Of a DNA stretch of 64,000 nucleotides, positions 39,318 to 48,134 are shown one piece after another. The translations under genes were made by a program, and so were the position numbers. Position 1 is the stretch's first letter; each line of letters begins with the position of its first letter. Under the pieces are notes generated by a model that made no database searches, was not told the origin of the DNA, and saw only the letters and a program-made list of their open reading frames with translations. The stretch covers positions 49,346 through 113,345 of the forward strand of contig DCIE01000019.1 of the NCBI GenBank assembly GCA_002315765.1. The letters run 5' to 3'. Source of the stretch: Ruminococcaceae bacterium UBA1734. GTDB taxonomy: Bacteria; Bacillota; Clostridia; Oscillospirales; Acutalibacteraceae.

Positions 39318-40370
39318 TTATTTAAAATACTCTATCTTATCCTTGCCGGAATTTTTTGCTCGATATAAAGCTTCATCCGCCTCGGCAATAAGACCGTCAA
39401 TGGAATAGTCCTCGGCGTTTTCCGCAAGACTTACTCCCACACTTACCGTAACACCGAAAATTCCGCCATCACAAACAAAGGGATATTCCTTAAATTTAAC
39501 ACAAAGGTTTTCCAAATCCTGATGAGAAAAATCCTTTTCGGTCAATATACAGACAAATTCTTCTCCGCCCCAACGACAAGCCAAGCCTTTTAAAGAGTCG
39601 GTTAAAAGTTTTGAAAAACAAAGAAGAACGGCATCTCCGGTGTCGTGTCCGTATTTATCGTTTACGGCTTTAAAATCGTCAATGTCAAACATAACGGCAT
39701 AAAGCTTATCAAAGGTTTTGTACTCTTGCTTTGAGGATATTTCGGAATACATACCTTGGCGATTTAAAAGGGAAGTCAGGGAATCCTTTGCCGAAAGGTC
39801 TTTATAATAATCCTGCAATCTTCGCATTTCCACATAAGCCATTTCTCTCCTTGACTCAAGGAAAAAGGCGAGAGAGAAAAAGGCAACAAATAAAATCGGG
39901 AAGCGCATTTTAAAGGTATCGGTATAATCGTACTGCAACACGGCTTTACCAAGATGTGTCCACAAAAGGAAAATTAGGATTAAAAGCATAACGAAACACA
40001 TAACAGAGCCTCGTGTACGATTGAAAAAGTACATTGAAACAGGCGGCAGCATACAAATCCAAATAGAACTAAATCCGTCCGGATTTCCCGAAACCAAAAA
40101 GAAGGTGAACATCAAAATTACTTCTACGGCAAAAAGGTCTTTTGCTACGGTTTTTGCCTTGTGCCCCGCAAGTGTTAAAATGACATTTATGATACAAAGC
40201 ACCGAGAAAACTCCGGTACAAAGGGTTAAATACCCCTTGTGAGTAAAAACATTAAGAACGGTCATAACAAGGGAAACAAAGGACAACACAAGATAAACAC
40301 CTATGGTAAAGGTTTGGTTGTTGTTAAGGTCATCCTCAGCATTAGAGTTTACAAAAATCCTTTTTTGCAT
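39318..40370 (-). CDS. Membrane-bound diguanylate cyclase (GGDEF)
   Basis: The 350-residue protein has about six membrane helices (residues 20-180) followed by a GGDEF domain with LTSLLNRQGMYSEIS, FDIDDFKAVNDKYGHDTGD and the active site RWGGEEFVCIL (GGEEF 268-272). Substrate and metal residues are intact, so it should make c-di-GMP from GTP. The usual RxxD inhibitory site before GGEEF is absent, so product inhibition may be lost. I start at ATG 40370 because an earlier in-frame ATG (40403) is upstream of the promoter start point. Confidence 0.93.
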   Translation of the reverse strand: MQKRIFVNSNAEDDLNNNQTFTIGVYLVLSFVSLVMTVLNVFTHKGYLTLCTGVFSVLCIINVILTLAGHKAKTVAKDLFAVEVILMFTFFLVSGNPDGFSSIWICMLPPVSMYFFNRTRGSVMCFVMLLILIFLLWTHLGKAVLQYDYTDTFKMRFPILFVAFFSLAFFLESRREMAYVEMRRLQDYYKDLSAKDSLTSLLNRQGMYSEISSKQEYKTFDKLYAVMFDIDDFKAVNDKYGHDTGDAVLLCFSKLLTDSLKGLACRWGGEEFVCILTEKDFSHQDLENLCVKFKEYPFVCDGGIFGVTVSVGVSLAENAEDYSIDGLIAEADEALYRAKNSGKDKIEYFK

Positions 40371-40394
40371 GGCTTCACCCCACTTATTTATTCT

Positions 40395-40423
40395 ATTATA
40401 CACTTTATGTAAAAATATGTCAA
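40395..40423 (-). promoter_or_regulatory. Consensus sigma-A promoter of the diguanylate cyclase gene
   Basis: TTGACA (40418-40423) and TATAAT (40395-40400) on the minus strand, 17 bases apart. The leader is about 18 bases, too short for a riboswitch. No separate good promoter is visible before the downstream c-di-GMP riboswitch, so the phosphodiesterase may be read from here. Confidence 0.85.
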
Positions 40424-40435
40424 CAATGGAAATAA

Positions 40436-41254
40436 TTATATCAATTCAATAACAGCGGCTAAATTTCCCCTGTTTACTCCCATTTTTCTATGTGAATAAA
40501 AATAATCACTGTTACAAAAGGTACAAAGGTCGCAAACATCAATGTTAGAGGGCTTAATACCGCTTTCGGTTAATATTATACGGTTGGTTTCCTTTAAATC
40601 AAGCATATACTTTCCGTTTTCTTTTTTTGTAAAAATGCCATCGGTATTAAAACTTGCGTTTTTAAACTCGTAAAAAACTCTGTCGTCAACCTCATAACAA
40701 CATTTTCCGATGGAAGGCCCTATTGCCGCAATAATGTTTTCGGGTTTACTTCCGTATTCCTTCACCATTTTTTCCACCGTTACGGCGCCTATACGCTTTA
40801 GGGTACCCTGCCAGCCGGAATGGGAAGAAGCCACAACCCTTTTTACGGGGTCGCAAAAAAGAAGAGGTGTGCAATCGGCATACTGGGTAACAAGGGCAAC
40901 CTTTCGGCTATTTGTAATAAGCCCGTCAATATCCGAAAAAGAAGGTTTGATAAAACCTACTCCTCTATCCTTCTCGGTTACGGACAAAACATTATTGGTG
41001 TGGGTTTGTTTTGAAAACACAAGATTATCGGTCGATATACCTATGGCATCGCAAAATCTCTTGTAATTCTCCCTAACCGCATCTTCTCTATCCCCTCGGT
41101 TAAAACTCATATTCATAGAGGAATAAATCCCCTCACTTGCTCCGCCTAAACGAGTGGAAAAACCGTGGTTAACCAAGCCGGTAGCCAAAAGCTTTGGAAA
41201 TGTAATATATATAAGGTCGCCGGTTTTATTGATTTTAACTGTTTTGCTTTCCAT
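40436..41254 (-). CDS. pgeF: Peptidoglycan editing factor / purine nucleoside phosphorylase-like (YfiH/DUF152)
   Basis: The 272-residue protein has VNHGFSTRLGGASEGIYSSM, FSKQTHTNNV, YADCTPLLFCDPVKRVVASS, HSGWQGTLKRI and GPSIGKCCYEVDD. The His-Cys-His zinc site is formed by these conserved His and Cys residues, as in multicopper-oxidoreductase-type laccase-domain proteins. Family members act as adenosine deaminases/purine nucleoside phosphorylases, and PgeF edits peptidoglycan precursors in E. coli. It follows the cpsB-like gene by 27 bases. Confidence 0.93.
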   Translation of the reverse strand: MESKTVKINKTGDLIYITFPKLLATGLVNHGFSTRLGGASEGIYSSMNMSFNRGDREDAVRENYKRFCDAIGISTDNLVFSKQTHTNNVLSVTEKDRGVGFIKPSFSDIDGLITNSRKVALVTQYADCTPLLFCDPVKRVVASSHSGWQGTLKRIGAVTVEKMVKEYGSKPENIIAAIGPSIGKCCYEVDDRVFYEFKNASFNTDGIFTKKENGKYMLDLKETNRIILTESGIKPSNIDVCDLCTFCNSDYFYSHRKMGVNRGNLAAVIELI

Positions 41255-41281
41255 AATTACCTCGCAAAAATAGTTTGGATT

Positions 41282-41986
41282 TTAAGTAATACCGAGTCTT
41301 TCGGAGTTTTTGATAAGCTCTTTTGCTTTTTCTTCCCCTAATCTTTTGGTTATTATCTCAAAAGCCGGTTCCATAAGAGTCGGACGGCGTTCTAAGGAAT
41401 GGGTATCCGAGGCAACAAAGGAAATGTAGCCTTTTTTTATCATCTTCAACACCTTTATACTTGATGCTTTATTAACCACCGATTCGGCATTAACCTGAGC
41501 AAGACAATGATTTTCTCCGTTTGATACAAACTTTAAAAGTTTTTTAAAACCTTTAAAAAACATATATCTTTCAATATGGGCAATAACGGGTGTAATGCCG
41601 CTTAAATCATAAATGTTTTTTAAATCTTCAAGTACACTGTCGGTAATTTTTCCGTCGGCAAATTCTATAAGCAAATGGTTGCTGTTTCCTAAGGTAAGAC
41701 TGTGCAAAACATCGCTTTTGCCCATATTCCTGAAATATAAAAGCTCACAACCGAGTATTACTTCAGGCAGGTTTTGCCCCTGTGCCTGACACTTTAACTC
41801 ATCAAAACTCTTTTCTCTTTGAGACAAAAAGCCTTCCAGGGATATTTCGTTTGGATAAAAATGAGGAGTGGCAAAAACCTTTTTAATGCCCTGTTTTTTC
41901 ATTTCTTTAAGCAAAACAACAGCTGTTTCCGCATCTCTTGCGCCGTCATCAATATCAGGCAATATATGAGAATGTATATCTATCAA
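41282..41986 (-). CDS. Tyrosine-protein phosphatase, CpsB/YwqE type (PHP)
   Basis: The 234-residue protein starts IDIHSHILPDIDDGARDAET, the metal-binding N-terminus of CpsB/YwqE phosphatases, with VFATPHFYPNEISLEGFLSQ, GCELLYFRNMG, VIAHIERYMFF and FVASDTHSLERRPT. It dephosphorylates the tyrosine tail of the CpsD kinase. I start at the TTG at 41986, with GAAGGG seven bases upstream, since the family begins at the IDIHSH motif. A terminator separates it from the kinase gene. Confidence 0.9.
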   Translation of the reverse strand: MIDIHSHILPDIDDGARDAETAVVLLKEMKKQGIKKVFATPHFYPNEISLEGFLSQREKSFDELKCQAQGQNLPEVILGCELLYFRNMGKSDVLHSLTLGNSNHLLIEFADGKITDSVLEDLKNIYDLSGITPVIAHIERYMFFKGFKKLLKFVSNGENHCLAQVNAESVVNKASSIKVLKMIKKGYISFVASDTHSLERRPTLMEPAFEIITKRLGEEKAKELIKNSERLGIT

Positions 41987-42058
41987 AAAAAATCCCTTCT
42001 TTCTGCAACAAAAAGGTAAATCTATCATATTTTAAAATTTTTAACGGTTTATAAAAAT

Positions 42059-42082
42059 AAGGGGAAGCGCATACTTCCCCTT
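42059..42082 (-). terminator. Intrinsic terminator between the tyrosine kinase and phosphatase genes
   Basis: AAGGGGAAG (42059-42067) and CTTCCCCTT (42074-42082) form a perfect 9-bp stem with a six-base loop, followed on the minus strand by ATTTTTATAAA. It lies five bases after the kinase stop. The phosphatase gene is then read by partial read-through or from a weak promoter of its own, which would lower phosphatase relative to kinase. Confidence 0.8.
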
Positions 42083-42086
42083 AGGA

Positions 42087-42920
42087 TTATTTTCTGTTAT
42101 CGTAGCCACCGTAGTTTCCGTAACTGCCATAATAACTACCATAATGATATTTATATGAATACTTACGATAAATATATTTGTTTTTAGCACCGGGATTAGC
42201 GCCGTTCATTATTGCACCCAAAACATTTACTTTTGAAAATCTCATAGTATCAATTGCCTTTTGAATGGAATAATGAGGTGTGTATCCGTCTCGGACAACC
42301 AAAATAACACCGCTTGTTTTCGGAGCAACAATAAGCGCATCAGAAACAACATTAAGAGGCGGAGTATCAATGATAACCAAATCATAATTTGCACTAAGGT
42401 AATTCAAAACATCATCAAATTTCTTGGAAACAAGAAGCTCGGAAGGGTTTGGGGGAATAGCGCCGGTTGTAAGAACAAACAAGTTAGGATTAATCTCCTT
42501 AACGCAGCCACTGGGGTCATCATCCCCTGCAAGAATATTTGCAAGTCCTGTTCCGTTTTTGATTTTAAACTTTTTATGCAAAGATGCTTTTCTCAAGTCG
42601 GCATCAATAAGAATAACCTTTTTATCAAGCTGTGAGAAAGCAACGGCTAAGTTTGAAGCGGTTGTAGACTTTCCTTCACTGGCATTAGCACTTGTAACGG
42701 CAATTATATTTCCGTTAGTTTGAGAAAGAAGGAAGGATACATTTGCTCTTATTGCCTTATAGGCCTCTACTATTGCAAAGGGCACCTTGCGATTTACGGC
42801 AATATTTTCCTGAGCTTCAATTTCATCGGATGTGTTAATGTCTGAAACAGATAACAATTCTTGGTTATCGTCCTGTTCCTTTAATTTCTTTTCTTTATTT
42901 TCCGACACCGTAATAGCCAC
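42087..42920 (-). CDS. Bacterial tyrosine kinase CpsD/CapB type
   Basis: The 277-residue P-loop kinase has Walker A in VTSANASEGKSTTASNLAVA (about 80-99), Walker A' VILIDADLRKASLHKKF, and Walker B VIIDTPPLNVVSDAL. The C-terminus is a tyrosine cluster (KYIYRKYSYKYHYGSYYGSY) that is autophosphorylated. It works with the CpsC-like membrane activator, whose gene overlaps it by 26 bases, to control polysaccharide chain length or export. Confidence 0.93.
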   Translation of the reverse strand: MAITVSENKEKKLKEQDDNQELLSVSDINTSDEIEAQENIAVNRKVPFAIVEAYKAIRANVSFLLSQTNGNIIAVTSANASEGKSTTASNLAVAFSQLDKKVILIDADLRKASLHKKFKIKNGTGLANILAGDDDPSGCVKEINPNLFVLTTGAIPPNPSELLVSKKFDDVLNYLSANYDLVIIDTPPLNVVSDALIVAPKTSGVILVVRDGYTPHYSIQKAIDTMRFSKVNVLGAIMNGANPGAKNKYIYRKYSYKYHYGSYYGSYGNYGGYDNRK

Positions 42921-43647
42921 CTTTCGAATAATAATTTGTCAGGCTTTTAGCAGCGGCATTCTCGAAATCGGGAACCGAACCCAAAAGCGGAATATCATAT
43001 TTATCAACAAATTCCTCTTCGCCTCTGATAGACTGATTGGAAAAGTCTAATATAAATACAACGGCAAATGCCAACAATATGCCGATTACACCCGAAACGC
43101 CGGAAATCAAAATGGTTTTCGGGAAGATTTTGCCGTAACTAAGCGCATTTTCTACAACCTTAACCTTTGAATACGGAATTTGCTCAGGTACATATTCGGT
43201 TGCAATTTCAGCGAATTTGTTAGCGAGATTTTCAGCCTCGGTACCGCTTGTAGAGTTAAATGTAACATCAATAAACAGAGTTGAATCGTCCCTGCTTTTA
43301 ACGGTTGACATACTCTTAAGCTTTGTATAGGTGTAATTTCCGCCTAATTTTTGTGCCATTTCAATATACATATTTTGAGAAGAAAGAAGGCCTTCGACAG
43401 TAGCAATAAGTCCGCGAGATGCCGAAATATCGGTACCGTTTACCTGCTTTTGGTCCTCGTCCTCGTCATACTGAGCAACGATGGCGCCGTTGGTAACAAT
43501 AATGGAAGCCTTTGCGCTGTAAATAGGAACAGCCACCATTTTGCAATAGGCCAATGCACCAAAGGTGAAAAAAACAAAGGCAAGCATTAGTACCCAAAGT
43601 CTTTTCCAAGCAAGTCGGAAAAGGTAAAAAATTGAAATGTCTTGCAT
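42895..43647 (-). CDS. Polysaccharide co-polymerase / kinase activator, CpsC (Wzz) type
   Basis: The 250-residue protein has two membrane helices (about 12-33 and 175-197) flanking an extracellular Wzz domain with YSAKASIIVTNGAIVAQYDE and FAEIATEYVPEQIPYSKVKV. The cytoplasmic end reads FVDKYDIPLLGSVPDFE, the motif that activates the partner kinase. I start at ATG 43647, with GAGAGG upstream. No glycosyltransferase cluster follows, so the polymer it controls is encoded elsewhere. Confidence 0.9.
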   Translation of the reverse strand: MQDISIFYLFRLAWKRLWVLMLAFVFFTFGALAYCKMVAVPIYSAKASIIVTNGAIVAQYDEDEDQKQVNGTDISASRGLIATVEGLLSSQNMYIEMAQKLGGNYTYTKLKSMSTVKSRDDSTLFIDVTFNSTSGTEAENLANKFAEIATEYVPEQIPYSKVKVVENALSYGKIFPKTILISGVSGVIGILLAFAVVFILDFSNQSIRGEEEFVDKYDIPLLGSVPDFENAAAKSLTNYYSKGGYYGVGK

Positions 43648-43688
43648 TAATATACCTCTCTTCAAAACATAATCGCAATTATAAGGTC

Positions 43689-43717
43689 ATTTTACCATTT
43701 TCATAAGGATTTTTCAA
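43689..43717 (-). promoter_or_regulatory. Sigma-A promoter of the CpsC-CpsD operon
   Basis: TTGAAA (43712-43717) and TAAAAT (43689-43694) on the minus strand are 17 bases apart, each one base off consensus. The start point would be near 43682, about 35 bases before the ATG. Confidence 0.75.
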
Positions 43718-43744
43718 GTCTTTTATTTAATAATGTTACAACAA

Positions 43745-44530
43745 TCACAAATTTAACCGTTTATTAATAAAAACGGTGGCTTTTTTTGAAAGCTCGGAGT
43801 AATCGCCGTAAGCTTCTCTGTAAACTTCAATCATACCCTTTCCGCTGTAACCAACTTCATTAAGTTTATCAAAAAGACCGTCAAAATCAAAGTCTCCGTC
43901 TCCGGGCAAAAGGCAATCTTTAAGGGAAGTGTGGTCGCTGATATGGATATGCTTTACGGCACCTTTAAGGCTTTCCACCACATCAAACGGCGAATATCCG
44001 CCACGAACACATTGCTTTATATCAAGGCAAAAAGCCGCATCGTTTCCAAGCTCTTTTAACATGGTTTTAAGAAATCGGAGATTTCCCGCACGAAAATTCA
44101 CCACATTTTCCTGAAGTAAATTTCCTCCGTTTTTTCGGGATGCCTCGGCAATCTCATAAAACCTTTCGCAGTATTGCCGGTCGTCTAAAATTCCGTTGGG
44201 CTTACCGCCGTGGAGGATAATATATTTTGCACCTAACTCGTTGCAAATTTCCCCATACCGCTTAAACCAGTCAAGCCCTTCGGTTTTTCGCCTGTCATAA
44301 GCCGAAAAAAGCATAAACGACTCGGCTAAGGACATCGTAGGGTGAATAGAGACTATATCAATCCCGTAATTATCCTTAATTGCTTTTAACTCATTAATAA
44401 AAGCCGGTTCAAGTTCGCTTATGGCATTAAAGAAAACTTCGGTTGTTTTTATGTTGCTTTTTCCCACTTCTGCCAAGGATTTTTCGGTTAACATGGGATA
44501 ATAACAAGCGGTAGAAACGCCTATTTCCAT
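43745..44530 (-). CDS. Sugar phosphate isomerase/epimerase-like TIM-barrel protein
   Basis: The 261-residue protein belongs to the xylose isomerase-like/AP-endonuclease-2 fold: IVSIHPTMSLAES, GAKYIILHGGKPNGI, NLLQENVVNFRAGNLRFL, AAFCLDIKQCVRGGYSPFDV, VKHIHISDHTSLKDCLLPGD and GMIEVYREAYGDY. The acids and His needed for a divalent metal site are present (Glu, Asp-x-Lys, His-Ile-x-Asp, Glu). The substrate is unknown. It is the last gene of the purA operon, 18 bases after rqcH. Confidence 0.82.
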   Translation of the reverse strand: MEIGVSTACYYPMLTEKSLAEVGKSNIKTTEVFFNAISELEPAFINELKAIKDNYGIDIVSIHPTMSLAESFMLFSAYDRRKTEGLDWFKRYGEICNELGAKYIILHGGKPNGILDDRQYCERFYEIAEASRKNGGNLLQENVVNFRAGNLRFLKTMLKELGNDAAFCLDIKQCVRGGYSPFDVVESLKGAVKHIHISDHTSLKDCLLPGDGDFDFDGLFDKLNEVGYSGKGMIEVYREAYGDYSELSKKATVFINKRLNL

Positions 44531-44548
44531 CTTTTTTCCTCACTAAAG

Positions 44549-46264
44549 TTAATTGATATCGGGGGTAACAAAAACGGTCTTATTTGCAGTATATATAACC
44601 ATTCCCGGTTTTGCACCGGCAGGTTTTTTAACATTTTTTATTTCGGTATAGTCCACCGGTACATTGGAAGAGTTTGCGGCTTTTGAGTTCTTTGCGGCAA
44701 GTTTTGAGGCAAAAATTATTGTTTCCTCGCCCACTTCTTTACCGTCGCAAAAAACTATAACATGGGAACCGTGGATATTCTTTGTATGGAACCATAAATC
44801 CTTTTTTGAAGCAAGTTTAGTGGTTAAATAATCGTTTTGCATATTGTTTTTTCCAACAATTATTCTATAGCCCTCTGAACTTTTATACTCTTTAAAAATC
44901 CCTATGGTTTGCTTCCTGTTTTTATCTTTCGGAGATTGTTTAATATATCCCGAAACCGCCAACTCACTTTTTATTTCTCTTAAATCGTTTAATGTTTCAC
45001 ACCTTGAAAGGCTGTCCGAAACGGTTTCTAAATAGGCAATTTCTTTTTTGTCGTCTTCAATAAAATCAATAAGCGTAGTGGCGGCAGTGCTTTTTTTCTT
45101 GTATTCCTTAAAATACTTCGCAGCATTGGCGGAAGCATTTAAAGACGGGTCTAATTTAATTTCTATTTCGGATAAATTTTCGTCATAGTAATTAGGAAGT
45201 TTTACCCTTTCCTGTCCCGACTTAATAAGACCTATATTTGCCTTAATAAGTTCTCCGTAAATCCGTAGATTTTCCCGTTCCTCGCACTCCTTTAGCTGTG
45301 TAACACGGGCAAAAAGTCGCTTATTCGCCCTTGAAATCAGGTTTTGAACAAGCCTATCCACCTCGCCGGTAATTCTTTTTCTTACCGACTCCTTTTCCCT
45401 TGTTTCGTAAAAGCAGTCAAGCATTTCTCCAAAGGAATTAAACTCTTTTTTTTCGTACAAATTGCCGTACTGTGAAATGTCCGAAAAGGAAAAATCCTTT
45501 GGATTGCCCTTATCAATAAGAATAAAAGGGCTGCCTTTACCCTTTAGGGAATTTTTAAAATTGTTTAGCCCCGATTTCAGATTTTCCAAATCCGAAATTT
45601 CACTAACGGGAAAATCGGGAAGTCCCGACTTATAAACAATTTCTCTTGCTGTAAGGGGAGATGTTCCGCCCACCGTATCAAGAATAGCTTTCCAAATAGG
45701 AAGTTCGCCCTTTCTTTTAACACCTTCGTAAATTTCGTCAATATCGCTTGTCAAAATGTTATACTTATCCTGCGTTTCGGGATAGGTATAGACAACTCCG
45801 GGCAAAACCATTCGTTTATTCTCGGCAATATCGCTTCGCCTTAAGGCATCAATGATTTTTCCCTGTTCGTCTACCATTACAATATTGCTTAAATTACCGA
45901 TTAATTCACAAATTATCCTCAAATTAACCTTATCGCCCATTTCGTTGGTTGCTTCAAAGGAAAACTCAATCAATCTTTCAAAGCCTTTTTGGGTAACGCC
46001 GATTAATTTTGCCGAGGAAAAATGCTTTCGCATAAGCATACAAAACATTGGGGGTTTTTCGGGATTTTCCGGCTTCGTTTCGGTGAAATGCACCCTTGAC
46101 ATTCCGTTTTTTATCGAAAGAACAACCTTTTTTACAAAGCCTTTTTTTCTGAGGGTAAGATAGATTTCGCCGGTTGACGGCTGATATATTTTATCAATTC
46201 GTGCATCAATCGCACTGTTTAGTTCTTTTACAATAAACCCTGTAAAATTGCCGTCAAAAGCCAC
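44549..46264 (-). CDS. rqcH: Ribosome quality control protein RqcH (NFACT family)
   Basis: The protein has 571 residues. The NFACT-N domain (AFDGNFTGFIVKELNSAIDA, then RIDKIYQPSTGEIYL), helix-hairpin-helix (SPLTAREIVYKSGLP), coiled-coil (about 290-410) and NFACT-R domain (DLWFHTKNIHGSHVIVF) are in the standard order. RqcH binds stalled 50S-peptidyl-tRNA and adds alanine tails. Older annotation calls it fibronectin-binding protein. It lies two bases after trmK. Confidence 0.95.
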   Translation of the reverse strand: MAFDGNFTGFIVKELNSAIDARIDKIYQPSTGEIYLTLRKKGFVKKVVLSIKNGMSRVHFTETKPENPEKPPMFCMLMRKHFSSAKLIGVTQKGFERLIEFSFEATNEMGDKVNLRIICELIGNLSNIVMVDEQGKIIDALRRSDIAENKRMVLPGVVYTYPETQDKYNILTSDIDEIYEGVKRKGELPIWKAILDTVGGTSPLTAREIVYKSGLPDFPVSEISDLENLKSGLNNFKNSLKGKGSPFILIDKGNPKDFSFSDISQYGNLYEKKEFNSFGEMLDCFYETREKESVRKRITGEVDRLVQNLISRANKRLFARVTQLKECEERENLRIYGELIKANIGLIKSGQERVKLPNYYDENLSEIEIKLDPSLNASANAAKYFKEYKKKSTAATTLIDFIEDDKKEIAYLETVSDSLSRCETLNDLREIKSELAVSGYIKQSPKDKNRKQTIGIFKEYKSSEGYRIIVGKNNMQNDYLTTKLASKKDLWFHTKNIHGSHVIVFCDGKEVGEETIIFASKLAAKNSKAANSSNVPVDYTEIKNVKKPAGAKPGMVIYTANKTVFVTPDIN

Positions 46265-46266
46265 CT

Positions 46267-46938
46267 CTATCCCTCCAATACCAATCTAAGTTCCTCTGCT
46301 ATTTGCAAACTTTCTTCGTAAAGTTCTGCCTTCTTAGGTATGTTTTTCAGATTTTTTACACACCGTTCGGCAATAATTTGCTGTTTTTTTATGTATTTAA
46401 TATTTTCCTCGCTGACAGGATGCAGTTTTCCTATTCGCCGTTGTGATGGGGAAAGTTTTCGGCACTTTCCGTCAAATCTTGCCGTCATAACCGAATATAT
46501 TTTTCGGTTTTCAGATAGGGCGGTTTCCTTTAAAACATCAAAGCCGTTTTGTGCCAAATAGTCCCTTAAAGTATCTGCCGCCGTCATGGGTTGGAGTATA
46601 AAAAGGGGAGCTTCTTTAAAGGGACAATTCTCTATTATTTTAGATATAACATCTCCGCCCATACCTGCAATTATTACTGTTTCCGCATCATTTTTGTCAA
46701 CATCCTCAAGTCCGTCGCAAAGAATTAAATTAACATCCTTTACTCCCAATCTTTTTAAATTGTTTCGGGCATTATCAAGGGGCTTTTCCCTTATATCCGT
46801 GGCGGTAACTTTTTTACATTTTCCACCTAAAGAAAGCGCCGCAGGGAGATAGCCGTGGTCAGTACCCACATCGCAAACACTCTTTCCCTGCGGTATAAAT
46901 GATGCTATTACCTTTAGTCTTTGACTTAAACTTTGCAT
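46267..46938 (-). CDS. trmK: tRNA (adenine-22-N1)-methyltransferase TrmK
   Basis: The 223-residue protein has SQRLKVIASFIPQGKSVCDV, the SAM-binding GTDHGYLPAAL, VTATDIREKPLDNARNNLKR and VIIAGMGGDVISKIIE, and a C-terminal helical hairpin. TrmK methylates A22 of tRNA in Gram-positive bacteria. Its start overlaps the DUF1858 stop by one base. Placement next to rqcH fits an RNA-maintenance operon. Confidence 0.93.
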   Translation of the reverse strand: MQSLSQRLKVIASFIPQGKSVCDVGTDHGYLPAALSLGGKCKKVTATDIREKPLDNARNNLKRLGVKDVNLILCDGLEDVDKNDAETVIIAGMGGDVISKIIENCPFKEAPLFILQPMTAADTLRDYLAQNGFDVLKETALSENRKIYSVMTARFDGKCRKLSPSQRRIGKLHPVSEENIKYIKKQQIIAERCVKNLKNIPKKAELYEESLQIAEELRLVLEG

Positions 46939-47138
46939 TACTTATTTTCAAAATGTGAATTTAGTTTTTGGAGCAAAGCATCGCAATCGGTGCCGTGTGC
47001 CTTACAGGCATCCTCAATGCTCTCGCCTCTTGAACATGGGCAACCGAGACAGTGCATACCGATTGCTAAAAAGTATTCGGCTGCGGAATTGTCCATATCA
47101 AGAACATCGCCGATTAACATATCTTTTGTGATTTTCAT
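46938..47138 (-). CDS. DUF1858 small disulfide/cluster protein
   Basis: The 66-residue protein begins MKITKDMLIGDVLDMDNSAA and has AIGMHCLGCPCSRGESIEDA with the conserved CxxCxC-like cysteines of DUF1858. These small proteins are related to hybrid-cluster N-termini and are frequent in anaerobes. Function is unproven. It lies 20 bases after yhaM. Confidence 0.9.
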   Translation of the reverse strand: MKITKDMLIGDVLDMDNSAAEYFLAIGMHCLGCPCSRGESIEDACKAHGTDCDALLQKLNSHFENK

Positions 47139-47158
47139 AACTTTTCTCTCCTATGATT

Positions 47159-48127
47159 TTATATTAGTTTTGTATCAATATTCAAATCGGTTCTGCCGTG
47201 GTTAAATAATTTAACTCCGTCCATAGAACGAATAGGCTGTGTAAATCCGTCAGCCTCAACGCCCATAACAGCCTCTCGCATACCGTAAACACGGGCATCA
47301 ATCATATCAAGCTCGGATAAAATTACCGCTTCAATGAACATAGGTCTGACAGCGGCGCCGTATTCCGGCAAACCGTGATGAGATAATACCATATGGGCAA
47401 GTAATGTTGAGGTTTTTTCGCTGATACCTAACTTCTTCGCATACTCCTCAACCTTTGCACCGCCCATAGCAAGATGGCCTAAAAGATTTCCTCTAAAGGA
47501 ATATCCCGATGCCATTCCCGTGTCTTCTACCGTAAACTCATCTATCTTGGCAATATCGTGGAGCATTGCTCCGGCTATAAGCAAATCTCTGTCAACAAAG
47601 GGATAAATGTCGCAAACACCCTGACAAAGCTTTACAATAGAAAGTGTGTGAAGTAAAAGTCCGCCTCGGATGGCATGGTGAAGTCTATATGCCGCAGGCC
47701 AATAAAGAAGCTGTTCCTTTTTGTCCTCAAATATGGCTAAAACAAGGGTTTTAATTTCCTCGTCTTTAAAGCTCTCGGCAATACTTATCAGCTCACCGTA
47801 CATTTCCTCGGAAGAATAGGAAGCCGACTTAACAAGGTCTTCGATAGTTATATTATCCCCCGGTACCGCCGTTCTTATTCGTTCTATTCTAAGCTGGTCG
47901 GCACTGTTAAACTGAGTTATTGTACCCCTGATTTTAACAATATCGTTTGCCTTGTACTCTCCGTGCTCGGCAGGAGAATATCTCCATAATTTTGCGTTGA
48001 TTTCGCCGGTTTTATCTCCAAGAGTAAAGTCAAGGTAGGAGTCGCCCTTTGCAGAGGTCTTTTTTTCCACCGACTTTACAAGAGCAAAACCGTCAACTCT
48101 GCCGTCATCAAGACTTGTAAAATTCAT
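47159..48127 (-). CDS. yhaM: 3'-5' exoribonuclease YhaM family (OB + HD)
   Basis: The 322-residue protein has an N-terminal OB fold (GRVDGFALVKSVEKKTSAKG, ITQFNSADQLRIERI) and an HD domain with YRLHHAIRGGLLLHTLSIVK and GAMLHDIAKIDEF, followed by LAHMVLSHHGLPEYG. These are the YhaM hallmarks, an RNase that trims mRNA 3' ends. It starts seven bases after purA ends. Elsewhere in Firmicutes, yhaM clusters with yhaN/yhaO, whose homologues are about 2.5 kb upstream here. Confidence 0.93.
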   Translation of the reverse strand: MNFTSLDDGRVDGFALVKSVEKKTSAKGDSYLDFTLGDKTGEINAKLWRYSPAEHGEYKANDIVKIRGTITQFNSADQLRIERIRTAVPGDNITIEDLVKSASYSSEEMYGELISIAESFKDEEIKTLVLAIFEDKKEQLLYWPAAYRLHHAIRGGLLLHTLSIVKLCQGVCDIYPFVDRDLLIAGAMLHDIAKIDEFTVEDTGMASGYSFRGNLLGHLAMGGAKVEEYAKKLGISEKTSTLLAHMVLSHHGLPEYGAAVRPMFIEAVILSELDMIDARVYGMREAVMGVEADGFTQPIRSMDGVKLFNHGRTDLNIDTKLI

Positions 48128-48134
48128 AGCCGAA

